Below, piece after piece: positions 47,142 through 56,565 of a DNA stretch of 64,000 bases. Position 1 is the first letter of the stretch; every line of letters starts with the position of its first letter. A program made the position numbers and the translations under genes. The notes beneath the pieces are model-generated. The model searched no databases. It had not been told where the DNA came from and saw only the letters and a list, made by a program, of their open reading frames with translations. The DNA is from Nocardia stercoris (lineage in GTDB: Bacteria > Actinomycetota > Actinomycetes > Mycobacteriales > Mycobacteriaceae): the NCBI RefSeq assembly GCF_003696265.1, contig NZ_RFFH01000002.1:248001-312000 (forward strand), written 5' to 3'.

Positions 47142-48152
47142 CTATCCGGCACTCCGAGTTGTCGCCGACTGTTCACTCTCGGCGCCTACAGTGCGCCCGG
47201 CATCGTCGTGCGCGCGAGCCGCCCGGCCGCCGAGCACGAAAACGTAGCCGAGAAAGGCCAGTTCGGCGAGCGCGCCGATCCCGATCCGAACAACGGTCGG
47301 CCAGCCGCTCGGCGTGACGAAGCCCTCGATCAGGCCCGACACCAGCAACACCCCGACCAGCCCCAGTGCGATCGTGGCCGTCGCCCGGCCCTGCCGGGCC
47401 AGCGCCCGCCCGCGGCTCTGCCGGCCCGGATCCACCAGCGTCCAGCCCAGTTTCAGGCCGGCGCCGCCCGCCACGAAGACCGCGGTCAGCTCCAGCATCC
47501 CGTGCGGCAGGATGAAACCGAAGAACGCGTCCAGCCGCCCCGCGTCGGCCATCAGCCCGGCGGAGACCCCGACGTTGAGCGCGTTCATGAACAGGACGGA
47601 CACCGCGGGCAGCAACAGGATCCCCAGGAACAGCGCCAGCGCGGACACCCAGGCGTTGTTCGTCCACACGTGCGCGGCGAACGCGCCGTGCGGATGCTCG
47701 GAGTAGTAGGTCTCGAACGCGCCGCCCGGGCCGGTCAGATCGCCGTTGTCGTCGTGCAACCCGAGCAGATGGCGCGCGTCCGTCGAATTCGCCACCCAGA
47801 CCGCGAGGCCGGTCGCGACGGTCAGGAAGGCCGCGCCCACACCGGCCCACCACCCGCGCGCCCGGTACAGCTCGGCCGGGAACCGCTCGGTCCAGAAGCG
47901 GCCCACCTCGCGCCAGGCGTCGATGCGGCCGCGCAGGATCCGCGCCCGCGCCCGCGCCAGCAGTGCGCTCAGGCCGCCGACCAGTTCCGGGTCCGGGGAA
48001 TGCGATTGGAGCCGGGCCAGCTGCTGGGAGGCCCGCCGGTACAGCGTGACCAGCTCGTCGGCCTCGGCGCCGGACAGCCGGCCGCGGCCGCTCAGCTCCG
48101 CGAGCCGATCCCAGGACCGCCGCTGCGCGTAGGCGTATGCGTCGACGTCCAT
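47142..48152 (-). CDS. Stage II sporulation protein M-like membrane protein
   Basis: A 336-residue SpoIIM/DUF95 protein (Rv3694c-like). A hydrophilic N-terminal helical region (MDVDAYAYAQRRSWDRLAELS) is followed by five or six membrane segments (AAFLTVATGLAVWVA, WVSALALFLGILLLPAVSVLFMNA, GLMADAGRLDAFFGFILPHGMLELTAVFVAGGAGLKLGW). The organism class does not sporulate in the Bacillus way, so the name only marks the family. It is divergent from the RDD protein, in the arrangement seen in mycobacteria. Confidence 0.87.
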   Translation of the reverse strand: MDVDAYAYAQRRSWDRLAELSGRGRLSGAEADELVTLYRRASQQLARLQSHSPDPELVGGLSALLARARARILRGRIDAWREVGRFWTERFPAELYRARGWWAGVGAAFLTVATGLAVWVANSTDARHLLGLHDDNGDLTGPGGAFETYYSEHPHGAFAAHVWTNNAWVSALALFLGILLLPAVSVLFMNALNVGVSAGLMADAGRLDAFFGFILPHGMLELTAVFVAGGAGLKLGWTLVDPGRQSRGRALARQGRATATIALGLVGVLLVSGLIEGFVTPSGWPTVVRIGIGALAELAFLGYVFVLGGRAARAHDDAGRTVGAESEQSATTRSAG

Positions 48153-48218
48153 CGAATGGCCTCCCGTGCTGTCCGCGGGGCGCCGCGTCCCCCGATACAG
48201 GCTAATCTGTGAAAGGTC

Positions 48219-49043
48219 ATGGCCGTCTTCACCACCGGCGAGGGAGTCGCCCTCGACCTGCCGATCGCGCGGATCCCGACCCGGGCCGCGGCGTTCCTGA
48301 TCGACCTGCTCGTGCAGGCCGTGATCCTCAATGTGCTGACCGCCGGCCTGCTGTTGCTCGTGTTCCAGCTGCGTCCGGACGACGCCTGGGTGGCCACCGG
48401 GTTCCTGCTGATCTTCGTCGGTGTCCTGGCCGGATATCCGATCGCGTGCGAGACGCTGCTGCACGGGCGGACCCCCGGCAAGCTGGCCCTGGGGCTGCGG
48501 GTGGTGCGCGACGACGGCGGGCCGATCGATTTCCGGCACGCCCTGACCCGGGGGCTGGGCGGGACGATCGTCGACTTCTGGATGCTCGGCGGCTTCGGCG
48601 CGGTCGCGGTCGTCACCTCGGCCTGCTCGCCGCGCGGCCGCCGGGTGGGCGACATCCTGGCCGGAACCGTGGTGGTGCACAACGTATCCCGGGTCCCGTA
48701 CCCGGCCCTGGCGGTGGCGCCGCCGTGGCTGGCGGCCTGGGCCCACCGGCTCGACCTGTCCGGCCTGACCGAGGACCTGGCCCTCCCGGTCCGCACCTAT
48801 CTGACCCGCTTCCCGACCCTCACCCCGGAGGTCCGGCACAACCTGGGCCATGCCCTGGTGATCGCGGTGTGCGGGCGGCTCCGGGTGCCCGCACCCGCGG
48901 GCTACCCGCCGATGCACATCCTGGCGGCGGTGGTCGCCGAACGGCAGCGCCGCACCCTGGCGCCGGCGGTGCCGCCGGCGCGACAGCCGGTTACCTCGAC
49001 AGCACCGCGGACGCAAGAAGCCGCCTGGGTCCTCCAGGCCTGA
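48219..49043 (+). CDS. RDD family membrane protein
   Basis: A 274-residue protein with an N-terminal RDD domain. RIPTRAAAFLIDLLVQAVIL carries the family Arg and Asp (R-x-x-A-F-L-I-D); HGRTPGKLALGLRVVRDDGGPIDFRHALTR is the second signature. Four membrane segments are likely. The C-terminal 90 residues are cytosolic and variable. It is divergent from the SpoIIM gene (66-bp gap). Function is unknown; RDD proteins have been linked to transport and osmotic stress. Confidence 0.87.
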   Translation: MAVFTTGEGVALDLPIARIPTRAAAFLIDLLVQAVILNVLTAGLLLLVFQLRPDDAWVATGFLLIFVGVLAGYPIACETLLHGRTPGKLALGLRVVRDDGGPIDFRHALTRGLGGTIVDFWMLGGFGAVAVVTSACSPRGRRVGDILAGTVVVHNVSRVPYPALAVAPPWLAAWAHRLDLSGLTEDLALPVRTYLTRFPTLTPEVRHNLGHALVIAVCGRLRVPAPAGYPPMHILAAVVAERQRRTLAPAVPPARQPVTSTAPRTQEAAWVLQA

Positions 49044-49236
49044 GATGCGAAGCCGAAGCGCGGGAACCGTTTCGGTGCACGAACGCATTCGGCAGCGGCG
49101 GGAGGTGAATGCCGCGAATCGGAGCACCGCACTGCGCTCGCAGCGGACCGCCCGACGTCGGGTGGGTGGACGTCACGCAGGGTGACGCCTGAGGGACCCG
49201 ATCATGCGGTGGCGCAGAGGTCTTCAGTGCCACCCA

Positions 49237-50586
49237 CTACATGCGGCCGGTGCGCTTGAGTTCGAGGTATTCGTCGGCGAGGGCTTCGGGGAGGCGGGCC
49301 GGGGCGGCGGCGATCACGGTTATCCCGTTGCGGCGCAGCTGTTCCTGCACCACTGCCTGTTCCGCGAGCGCGCGTTCGGCGGCGGCCGCGAGATAGATCT
49401 GCTCCAGGTCGTCCCGGCCTGCGGCGGCCGCGGCGATGTCCGGGTCGGTGATCGAGACCAGCAGGACCCGGTGGCGTTGGGCGAGGACCGGGAGCACCGG
49501 CATCAGGTTCTCCTCGACCATCGCCGGGTCCAGGCTGGTGAACCACACCACCAGGCTGCGTCGCCGGGTCTGGCGGACGGCGGTGCGGACCAGGCCGGGG
49601 GTGTCGGTGTCGAGCAGCGCGGGTACCACGCCGGCCAGGGCGTGCATCAGCTTGGGCTGCACCGCTTTTCCGCTCGTACCGCGCACCTCGGCCCGGACCT
49701 GCCGGTCGTAGGCGAGCAGGTCGACGGTATCGCCGGCCGCGGCGGCCACCCCGCCCAGCAGCAGCGCGGCCTCGATCGCCACCTCCAGCCGAGTGCCGTC
49801 CCCGACCCGCCCGGCCGCGACCCGGCCCGTGTCGAGCAGCATCAGTACGTGCCGGTTACGTTCCGGCCGCCAGGTCCGCACCAGCACGTCGTCGGCGCGC
49901 GCGGTGGCGCGCCAGTCGATGGTGCGCACGTCGTCGCCGGCCACATACTCACGGAAGGAATCGAATTCGGTGCCCTGGCCGCGCACGTTCGTCACGTTCC
50001 GGCCTTCCAGGTGGTGCAGCTGCCGGACCTTGGACGCGAGGATCCGTTCGCTGCGGAAGGCAGGCAGGGCGCGGACCCGGGCGGGAGCCTCCCGTCGAAT
50101 TTGCCTGCCCGCCAAGCCGAGTGGGCCCAGCAGGCGCAGGGTCACCGGGCCCGCCACCCGGTCGCCGCGGTGGCGCGGGGTGAGGGTCACGGTGAAGCGT
50201 TGTTTGGTGCCGGGCGCGAGGCGCAGCCGGTGCTCGCGCGGCACCGGATCCGTGCTGTCGGGCCAGTCGTCCCAGAACCGGCCGCGCAGCGGCCGCGGAC
50301 CCGAATTGGACACGGTCAGTTCGACTTCCGTGGACCGGCCCAAGCGCACCACGGTCAGTTCCGGGCGGGACAGTTCGAGCCCGCGCACCCGGCCCACCAG
50401 CGCGGCGTCGACGACGATCAGCACGGTCAGGACGCCGGTGACCGACACCACGCCGGCCCACGACGGCAGCAGCAGCGACACCACCGCGGCTCCCGCGATC
50501 GCGAGCGCGGCCAGCCGCCCGGTGAGAACCACTGTGCTGTACCGGCGGCGCGCGTCCGCCGCCCGGCCGGCACCCGATTCGGCCAT
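49237..50586 (-). CDS. DUF58 domain-containing protein (Rv3693-like)
   Basis: A 449-residue membrane-associated protein. Two N-terminal membrane segments are followed by a beta-sandwich and a DUF58/VWA-like domain with the signature GDDVRTIDWRATARADDVLVR (about 209-230), then RNRHVLMLLDTGRVAAGRVGDGTRLEVAIEA. It is the partner of MoxR AAA ATPases. It starts 3 bp after the moxR stop, in the same operon. Confidence 0.88.
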   Translation of the reverse strand: MAESGAGRAADARRRYSTVVLTGRLAALAIAGAAVVSLLLPSWAGVVSVTGVLTVLIVVDAALVGRVRGLELSRPELTVVRLGRSTEVELTVSNSGPRPLRGRFWDDWPDSTDPVPREHRLRLAPGTKQRFTVTLTPRHRGDRVAGPVTLRLLGPLGLAGRQIRREAPARVRALPAFRSERILASKVRQLHHLEGRNVTNVRGQGTEFDSFREYVAGDDVRTIDWRATARADDVLVRTWRPERNRHVLMLLDTGRVAAGRVGDGTRLEVAIEAALLLGGVAAAAGDTVDLLAYDRQVRAEVRGTSGKAVQPKLMHALAGVVPALLDTDTPGLVRTAVRQTRRRSLVVWFTSLDPAMVEENLMPVLPVLAQRHRVLLVSITDPDIAAAAAGRDDLEQIYLAAAAERALAEQAVVQEQLRRNGITVIAAAPARLPEALADEYLELKRTGRM

Positions 50587-50589
50587 GCG

Positions 50590-51573
<984 letters not shown>

Positions 51574-51583
51574 CCGATCTCCG

Positions 51584-52621
51584 TCATCCGATGGTCGATT
51601 CGATCCAGTCGAGCTGGGCGGCAACATATTCCAGGGCCTGATCGTCTGGCACCGGGCCGGTCAGCGCGGCGGCGACCACGGCCGGGTCGGTGCCCGACCG
51701 CTGGGCCGCCGCTGCGCAGATCTGTTGCGGCGGTGCGTCCGCGGGCAGGCCCAGGCGGGGCCGGATCCGGCGCAGGGTCGCCGCGCGCAATTGTCCTGCG
51801 GCATAGTCGCGGTCGCGGGAGCGCCGGTAGAGCCCGGCCTGGCCGGCCAGCACCTCGTTGGCGGCGACCTCCACCGGCCGGGGTTCGGGGACCAGTGCGC
51901 CGCGGCGCGGTGCCCGCCACCAGACGACCGCCGCGAACGCGATCAGCGCCTGGATCAGGCCGTACGCCAGCCAGTTCGGCATCCCGGACAGAATCGAGTC
52001 CTGCCCGCGGCCGAAGTCCGGCGGCGGTGGTTTCGACGGTTCGGGGATCTGCGGGGGCGGCGGCGGTGGTGGCGCCCCGAGGACCTTCACCAACACGATG
52101 CCGATCAGCACCAGCGCGAGGATCGCCCACAGCACGCCCCAGAGCCGCGGATCACGCAGCAGCTCGGGAAGTTCGAGGCCCGGCAGCCGCTTGCGGCGGG
52201 TGCGTTGCTTGCGCTGTTCGCCGGAACCGGCCGCCGTGGTGGCGTCGACGAGGTCGGCTTTCGGTGGCGGCGCGTTCGAATACCGGTCCGCCTGTTCGAG
52301 ATAGCGGTACTCGTCGGCGGTGGCGGGCCGGCCGCCGTACACCACCTCGTCGAAACTGTGTGCTGCGGTGGGTAGTTCGATCGCGGCGGCCCGGTCGGCG
52401 GCGGCCGCGGCGGTCTCCCGCGCGGTGCGCGCGCGTTGCACCTCCAGCAGGCCGTTCTGTTCCAGACCGCGGACCACCGCGCGATAGCGCTCGCGCAGCG
52501 CGGTGTCGTAGTCGGCGCGTTGCGCCGCTTGTTCCGCGGCACTGCGATGTTCGCCGGCGGCACCCAGTTCCGGTGGCGGGGGAGTGGCGGGATGCGCGGT
52601 CTCCCAGCGGGGCTGATTCAC
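51584..52621 (-). CDS. DUF4129 domain-containing protein (Rv3691-like position)
   Basis: A 345-residue protein. A hydrophilic N-terminal half is followed by two membrane segments (LWGVLWAILALVLIGIVLV and WLAYGLIQALIAFAAVVWW) and a C-terminal DUF4129 helical domain (NEVLAGQAGLYRRSRDRDYAAGQLRAATLRRIRPRLG). DUF4129 proteins travel with MoxR-DUF58. It overlaps the upstream membrane protein by 4 bp. Confidence 0.8.
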   Translation of the reverse strand: MNQPRWETAHPATPPPPELGAAGEHRSAAEQAAQRADYDTALRERYRAVVRGLEQNGLLEVQRARTARETAAAAADRAAAIELPTAAHSFDEVVYGGRPATADEYRYLEQADRYSNAPPPKADLVDATTAAGSGEQRKQRTRRKRLPGLELPELLRDPRLWGVLWAILALVLIGIVLVKVLGAPPPPPPPQIPEPSKPPPPDFGRGQDSILSGMPNWLAYGLIQALIAFAAVVWWRAPRRGALVPEPRPVEVAANEVLAGQAGLYRRSRDRDYAAGQLRAATLRRIRPRLGLPADAPPQQICAAAAQRSGTDPAVVAAALTGPVPDDQALEYVAAQLDWIESTIG

Positions 52622-53505
52622 CGGCGGGCCTCCGGAATCGTGATGTCCCAGGCTTCACGCCGGCAGCGCCGGTCGACGTATGCGACCACGCGCGTGGCGG
52701 ATTCGATGGTTTCGGCGACCGCCACCGCGGTCAGCACGGCACACACGACGAGTACGGTCACGGTCCAGCGGTGCGTGCCCGTATAGCGGGAGAGGAAGAA
52801 GGGGATACCGGCCAACGGGACCGTGAGCACGACGGTGAGCACCCGCAGATACAGCCAGATCCCGGCCAGCCGCCAACCAGCGCCGCTCACCAGCAGTTTG
52901 GACCGGTCGCGGGCCTGCCCGAGCGGCAACTGCTCGGCGAAGAGCACCGGAACCGTCACGAACTGCTGCGCCCGCAACCAGCTCAGCCACACCGCCGACC
53001 CCACCAGCCCGACGAGGAACACCAGTGCGCCCAACACTGTGATCCCAACTCCGGTCAGGGTGAACAGACAGTGGAATCCGAGCAGCGGCCCGAACCGCGC
53101 GCCGAACGCTCCCAATGCCGCCTTCGCGGTGAGCGGCTGCTGCCGTACCCCGGCCAGGGCGACCGGCGTCACCACCCCGCGCACGACGGTCCGCAGCATC
53201 CACGCGAGTACCACCGTGACCAGCACCGCGACCCCCGCGAGCCGGCCGCCGGCCCCGCCGATCGCGTCCGCCACCGCGATGATCCCGAGGTCCACCGCCG
53301 CCGCCACGGCCAGCGCGCTCCCGACCAGTCCCGCGACCACCCGCAGCCGCCCCTGCAGCACCGCGAACGGCAGATCGAGCAACTCCCGCCCACTGAACGG
53401 CCGCAGCGGAACCCGCTCGGCCGCCTCGGTTCCGCTATCGGCCGAGCGCACCACCTCGCCCCCACCGGCGGCTGCTGACAACACGCGCCCGAGTGTATCC
53501 GCCAC
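52618..53505 (-). CDS. Conserved membrane protein (Rv3690-like)
   Basis: A 295-residue protein with about six membrane segments (VVAGLVGSALAVAAAVDLGIIAV, LAGVAVLVTVVLAWMLRTVV, GVGITVLGALVFLVGLVGSAV and others). It has a short charged N terminus and an Arg-rich C terminus. It is the first gene of the MoxR operon. I infer homology to Rv3690 from position and topology. The specific function is unknown. Confidence 0.72.
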   Translation of the reverse strand: MADTLGRVLSAAAGGGEVVRSADSGTEAAERVPLRPFSGRELLDLPFAVLQGRLRVVAGLVGSALAVAAAVDLGIIAVADAIGGAGGRLAGVAVLVTVVLAWMLRTVVRGVVTPVALAGVRQQPLTAKAALGAFGARFGPLLGFHCLFTLTGVGITVLGALVFLVGLVGSAVWLSWLRAQQFVTVPVLFAEQLPLGQARDRSKLLVSGAGWRLAGIWLYLRVLTVVLTVPLAGIPFFLSRYTGTHRWTVTVLVVCAVLTAVAVAETIESATRVVAYVDRRCRREAWDITIPEARR

Positions 53506-53591
53506 CGACGGTTCCGATCAGAGCCGGAAGGTCTCCACACCGCACCGGATCATCCCGCCCTCGGCAAGCGGCTGGAACGTGGTGTCGGCGA

Positions 53592-55547
53592 TCAGGAGTG
53601 GTCGGTGCCCGGGGGGAGTTCGCGGGTGCCGCGGGATTCCAGTTCCGCGCGCTGTTGCGCGGTCAGGGAGTTGGGGTCGACGCCGGCCGGGAGTCCGTAT
53701 CCGGCCTGGCCCGGGGTCAGTGCGGTGTAGCGGGGGTCCTGGTACTGGTAGCCGGGGTGGGGGATGCGGTCGGACGGTACGGAGTACGGGCCGGTGGGGG
53801 CTGTCGGCAGCTGGTACGGGTGCGGCTGGGTGGGGAAGGCCGGGGCGTATTGCTGCTGGGTCGGCTGGGGCTGTTCCACGCCGTCGACGGTGACCTTGCG
53901 GGTGCGGCGGAAGGTGAAGGTGACCTCCTCCGACTCCTCGAAGGCCTGCCGGATGGTGCGCAGCGGGCTGGTGGCGGTATCGATGGCACCCTCGATGGCG
54001 TTTGTCACGAAGTTCGGTACCAGCGGGCGGATCATGCGGGCGGCCGTGTCGGTGAAGGGGACCGTGCCGATGATCGGAAGTTCCAGGCCGCCACCGGATT
54101 TCGCCGCAGGCAGGACGTCCGGGTGGGCGGTGGCCGACAGCATCGGATAGGCCGGGACCGGTGTGCCCGCGGGCAGGCGGGCGGGCAGGTTCGAGGGATG
54201 GGTCACGATGTCCTCCTGGGACAGGGTGTCTGCGGGACTGCCCGACGGCAGTGCGGAATTGCCATGCGGCGGAAGTGTGTTCGGCCCTGGGCCGGGCAGA
54301 GTGCCGGTGGCGCTGTCGAATTCGTGCAGCGCGCGTGGTGCGGCGCCGGTGAGGCCGATCTCGAAGCCGCCGATGGCCGCCACGATCCGGGTGCGCTGCC
54401 GCTCCCGGTCGATCGCCTTGTCGGCGACGGCGGCCAGCCGGGCGGCATTCAATTCCTGTTCGACACGCAGGAATTCGGCTTCCTGACCGGCTTCGGCGCG
54501 CCGCACCGCGACCGCGGTCTCGGCGGCCCGGCCGGCGCGGTCGGCGGCCGTGTGGGCCGCGATCTCGCGATCCAGCGCGGTCTCCCCGCGCCAGCGGCGC
54601 AGCAGGAGCGGAAGCAGGGCGAGCAGTACACCGGCCACGAGGTCGGCGAGCCGCAGCAGCAGGCCGCCGGGGTGACCGGCGGTGTAGCTGTTCATGGCGA
54701 GCCAGCGGGCACCGGCGCCGCGGTCGGCGGATCCGACGGCGGCGGTCCGTGCCTGGTCGAGGGCGTCGCGCTTGTCGGCGACCCGCTGATCCGCGGCCGG
54801 GACCTGGCCCTGCACGGCGGCGAGCCGGTTGCGGGCGTCCTGCAGCATGGCGTCGTCGGTGGCGGTCTCCGGGCCGCGCCCGGGCACCCCGGTGATCTTG
54901 GTCTGCGGGCAGTCCGGCGTCGGGTGGTACTCGCAGCGTGCGGTCTGCAGCGCGTCGGCGATATCGGTCTGGGCCTTGTCGAGCTGCTGTTGCAGGCCGG
55001 CCCGGTCGCCGCGGGCCGCGTCGAGCTGGGACTGTGCGGCGACCACCGCCGGCGCCGAATCGGTCGCCCGGTGGGCTTGATCGTCGAGCACCCGGTCCAC
55101 GGTGCCGCCCAGCAGCAGCACGGTCGCCAGCTCGGCCACCACGATGCCGGCCGCCGCGGCCGCGCCCGCGCGAGTCAGCAGGTCGGCGCGGGTGGCGCCG
55201 GAACCGGTCGTGGTGGCCCGGGCGCCGGCACCGGTGAGCAGGACGGCCAGCAGGGCCACGACGACATCGGCCGCGACGGGCCACCCGGCGGCCCGGCCGG
55301 TCAGCAGCACCACGGTCGCCGCGGCGAGCGCGAACACCGCCACGGCGGCACCCGAGATCGCGTAACTCGCCCGGTCGTGGCGGTTCACGACGGTTCCGGT
55401 GCCGCCGCCCAGCCACGTGAGGAGCCCGGTGCCGGTGAGCTGCGCGCGCTCGGTGACTCGCGGTTGCGCCCGATCGGTGCCGTGCGGTTCCGCGGCACCC
55501 GGCGGCGTCGCGCTGTCGCCGGCGTGCGGGACATCGGGGGTGGTCAT
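53592..55547 (-). CDS. DUF4407 domain-containing membrane protein
   Basis: A 651-residue protein. Four membrane helices (AISGAAVAVFALAAATVVLL, VVVALLAVLLTGAG, GIVVAELATVLLLGGTVD and a later LADLVAGVLLALLPLLLRRW) flank a coiled region with QSQLDAARGDRAGLQQQLDKAQTDI. This is the DUF4407 pattern. The C-terminal 300 residues are Pro/Gln-rich and disordered. The start at 55547 (MTTPDVPHAG) is preferred; an upstream Met at 55595 is possible. Function is unknown. Confidence 0.78.
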   Translation of the reverse strand: MTTPDVPHAGDSATPPGAAEPHGTDRAQPRVTERAQLTGTGLLTWLGGGTGTVVNRHDRASYAISGAAVAVFALAAATVVLLTGRAAGWPVAADVVVALLAVLLTGAGARATTTGSGATRADLLTRAGAAAAAGIVVAELATVLLLGGTVDRVLDDQAHRATDSAPAVVAAQSQLDAARGDRAGLQQQLDKAQTDIADALQTARCEYHPTPDCPQTKITGVPGRGPETATDDAMLQDARNRLAAVQGQVPAADQRVADKRDALDQARTAAVGSADRGAGARWLAMNSYTAGHPGGLLLRLADLVAGVLLALLPLLLRRWRGETALDREIAAHTAADRAGRAAETAVAVRRAEAGQEAEFLRVEQELNAARLAAVADKAIDRERQRTRIVAAIGGFEIGLTGAAPRALHEFDSATGTLPGPGPNTLPPHGNSALPSGSPADTLSQEDIVTHPSNLPARLPAGTPVPAYPMLSATAHPDVLPAAKSGGGLELPIIGTVPFTDTAARMIRPLVPNFVTNAIEGAIDTATSPLRTIRQAFEESEEVTFTFRRTRKVTVDGVEQPQPTQQQYAPAFPTQPHPYQLPTAPTGPYSVPSDRIPHPGYQYQDPRYTALTPGQAGYGLPAGVDPNSLTAQQRAELESRGTRELPPGTDHS

Positions 55548-56204
55548 CGGGAGCTCACATCCTCTGGGTCCCGGGTCGTTGTCCAGGCACGGCACTAGGG
55601 GTCGGAGGTTCGGGTGGACTCAGCGTGACAGGCAGACGGTCCGGTGAGCGACTGCGGCCAGGGTTCTGTGGGTAGGGTCACACTGATAGCGAGCAACTAT
55701 TTCCGCACGTCGCGACGGTTGATCTTGGCCGGAGTCGGGCCTCGCGAACCGGCCGCGCGTACCGTCGGCGGGGTGGGAACGGGTGGCAGCGGCAGTGCCG
55801 CCGAAACTCACTGTGCGGCCCCGACGTCGGTGAACGATCCGGTGGAGTGCGAGCGCCATGCCCGGCCGAGGGCGCTGTGCGTAACGTCACAATGGCCTGA
55901 ATTGCCGAAAGTGTGCTGAACTCCACAAAAGCAAAAAATGCCGTACGGTCGGAACATTGGCGCGGCACGTCGCGGGCGTGTCCGGGTTGTCGCGTTCGAG
56001 TGACGAGTGGGTTAGCCGTGCGTGGATCGGGTTTACCCGTGCCCGGCCCGGAAACTCTGCTTCGGTGCAGGTAGGAGCCATTGCGGCCCCGGCGGCGGGT
56101 GTCTGTGACTGTCTCGGGTGCGACGCGCCACGGTGGCGAAAGCGACTGCGGAGATGGTCCGATCCTGCCTTACACTGGACAACGCGCAGATAGGTAGAGG
56201 ACCG

Positions 56205-56222
56205 ATGACAAAGACCAGGTAG
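56205..56222 (+). other. Five-codon upstream ORF in the gltB leader
   Basis: ATG-ACA-AAG-ACC-AGG-TAG (Met-Thr-Lys-Thr-Arg), preceded by TAGAGGA at ribosome-site distance. It lies just before the alternative hairpins. A leader peptide is an inference from its position and ribosome site. Confidence 0.45.
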
Positions 56223-56234
56223 ACGGATTATTTA

Positions 56235-56266
56235 GCCAACCCTCACTTGGTTGGGACCTGGTTGGC
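56235..56266 (+). promoter_or_regulatory. Mutually exclusive hairpins in the gltB leader
   Basis: GCCAACC (56235-56241) can pair with GGTTGG at 56249-56254 or, more fully, with GGTTGGC at 56260-56266. Only one pairing can form at a time, as in attenuators or riboswitch-like leaders. Confidence 0.5.
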
Positions 56267-56286
56267 ACTTATCGTTTGCTCTGAAC

Positions 56287-56307
56287 GCCGGGCACATAAT
56301 GCCCGGC
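56287..56307 (+). promoter_or_regulatory. Strong hairpin in the gltB leader
   Basis: Perfect 8-bp stem GCCGGGCA/TGCCCGGC with loop CATAA. No T tract follows, so it is not a classic terminator. Confidence 0.6.
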
Positions 56308-56518
56308 TACCTCGCTCATTGCGGTCGCGGGCTCATGGCCTCAGGCTGACGAGCGAAACCGGAGCGCGGTGGCTGACGGATGCGCGCGCGTTCCGCTACC
56401 GCCGAGCACCCGGCGACGACCCGGAGCGGGTGAACAACTGGAGAGTTGACTGCACAGGACGGCCACCACCGCCGCTGGCACCCAACAGTCCTTGGGCAGT
56501 CTAGACGGAGGCATTCGA

Positions 56519-56559
56519 CGAAGGCCGTATTTCTTCGAAGGCCTGATTTTTTTGAAGGC
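56519..56559 (+). repeat. Three 17-bp-spaced repeats before gltB
   Basis: CGAAGGC at 56519, CGAAGGC at 56536 and TGAAGGC at 56553, each exactly 17 bp apart. The T-rich spacers (GTATTTCTT, TGATTTTTT) align too. The third copy supplies the GAAGG ribosome site of gltB. Confidence 0.65.
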
Positions 56560-56565
56560 AGAGGC

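Larger units (their letters stand above)
55548..56565. other. DUF4407-gltB intergenic region and gltB leader
   Basis: 1,018 bp without a normal-size gene. The left part contains the DUF4407 promoter, with a low-GC patch around 55915-55945 (CACAAAAGCAAAAAATGCC). From about 56165 rightward a long gltB leader seems present: a TACACT -10-like element (56171), a five-codon upstream ORF, alternative hairpins, a strong hairpin and three spaced repeats just before gltB. Confidence 0.6.
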
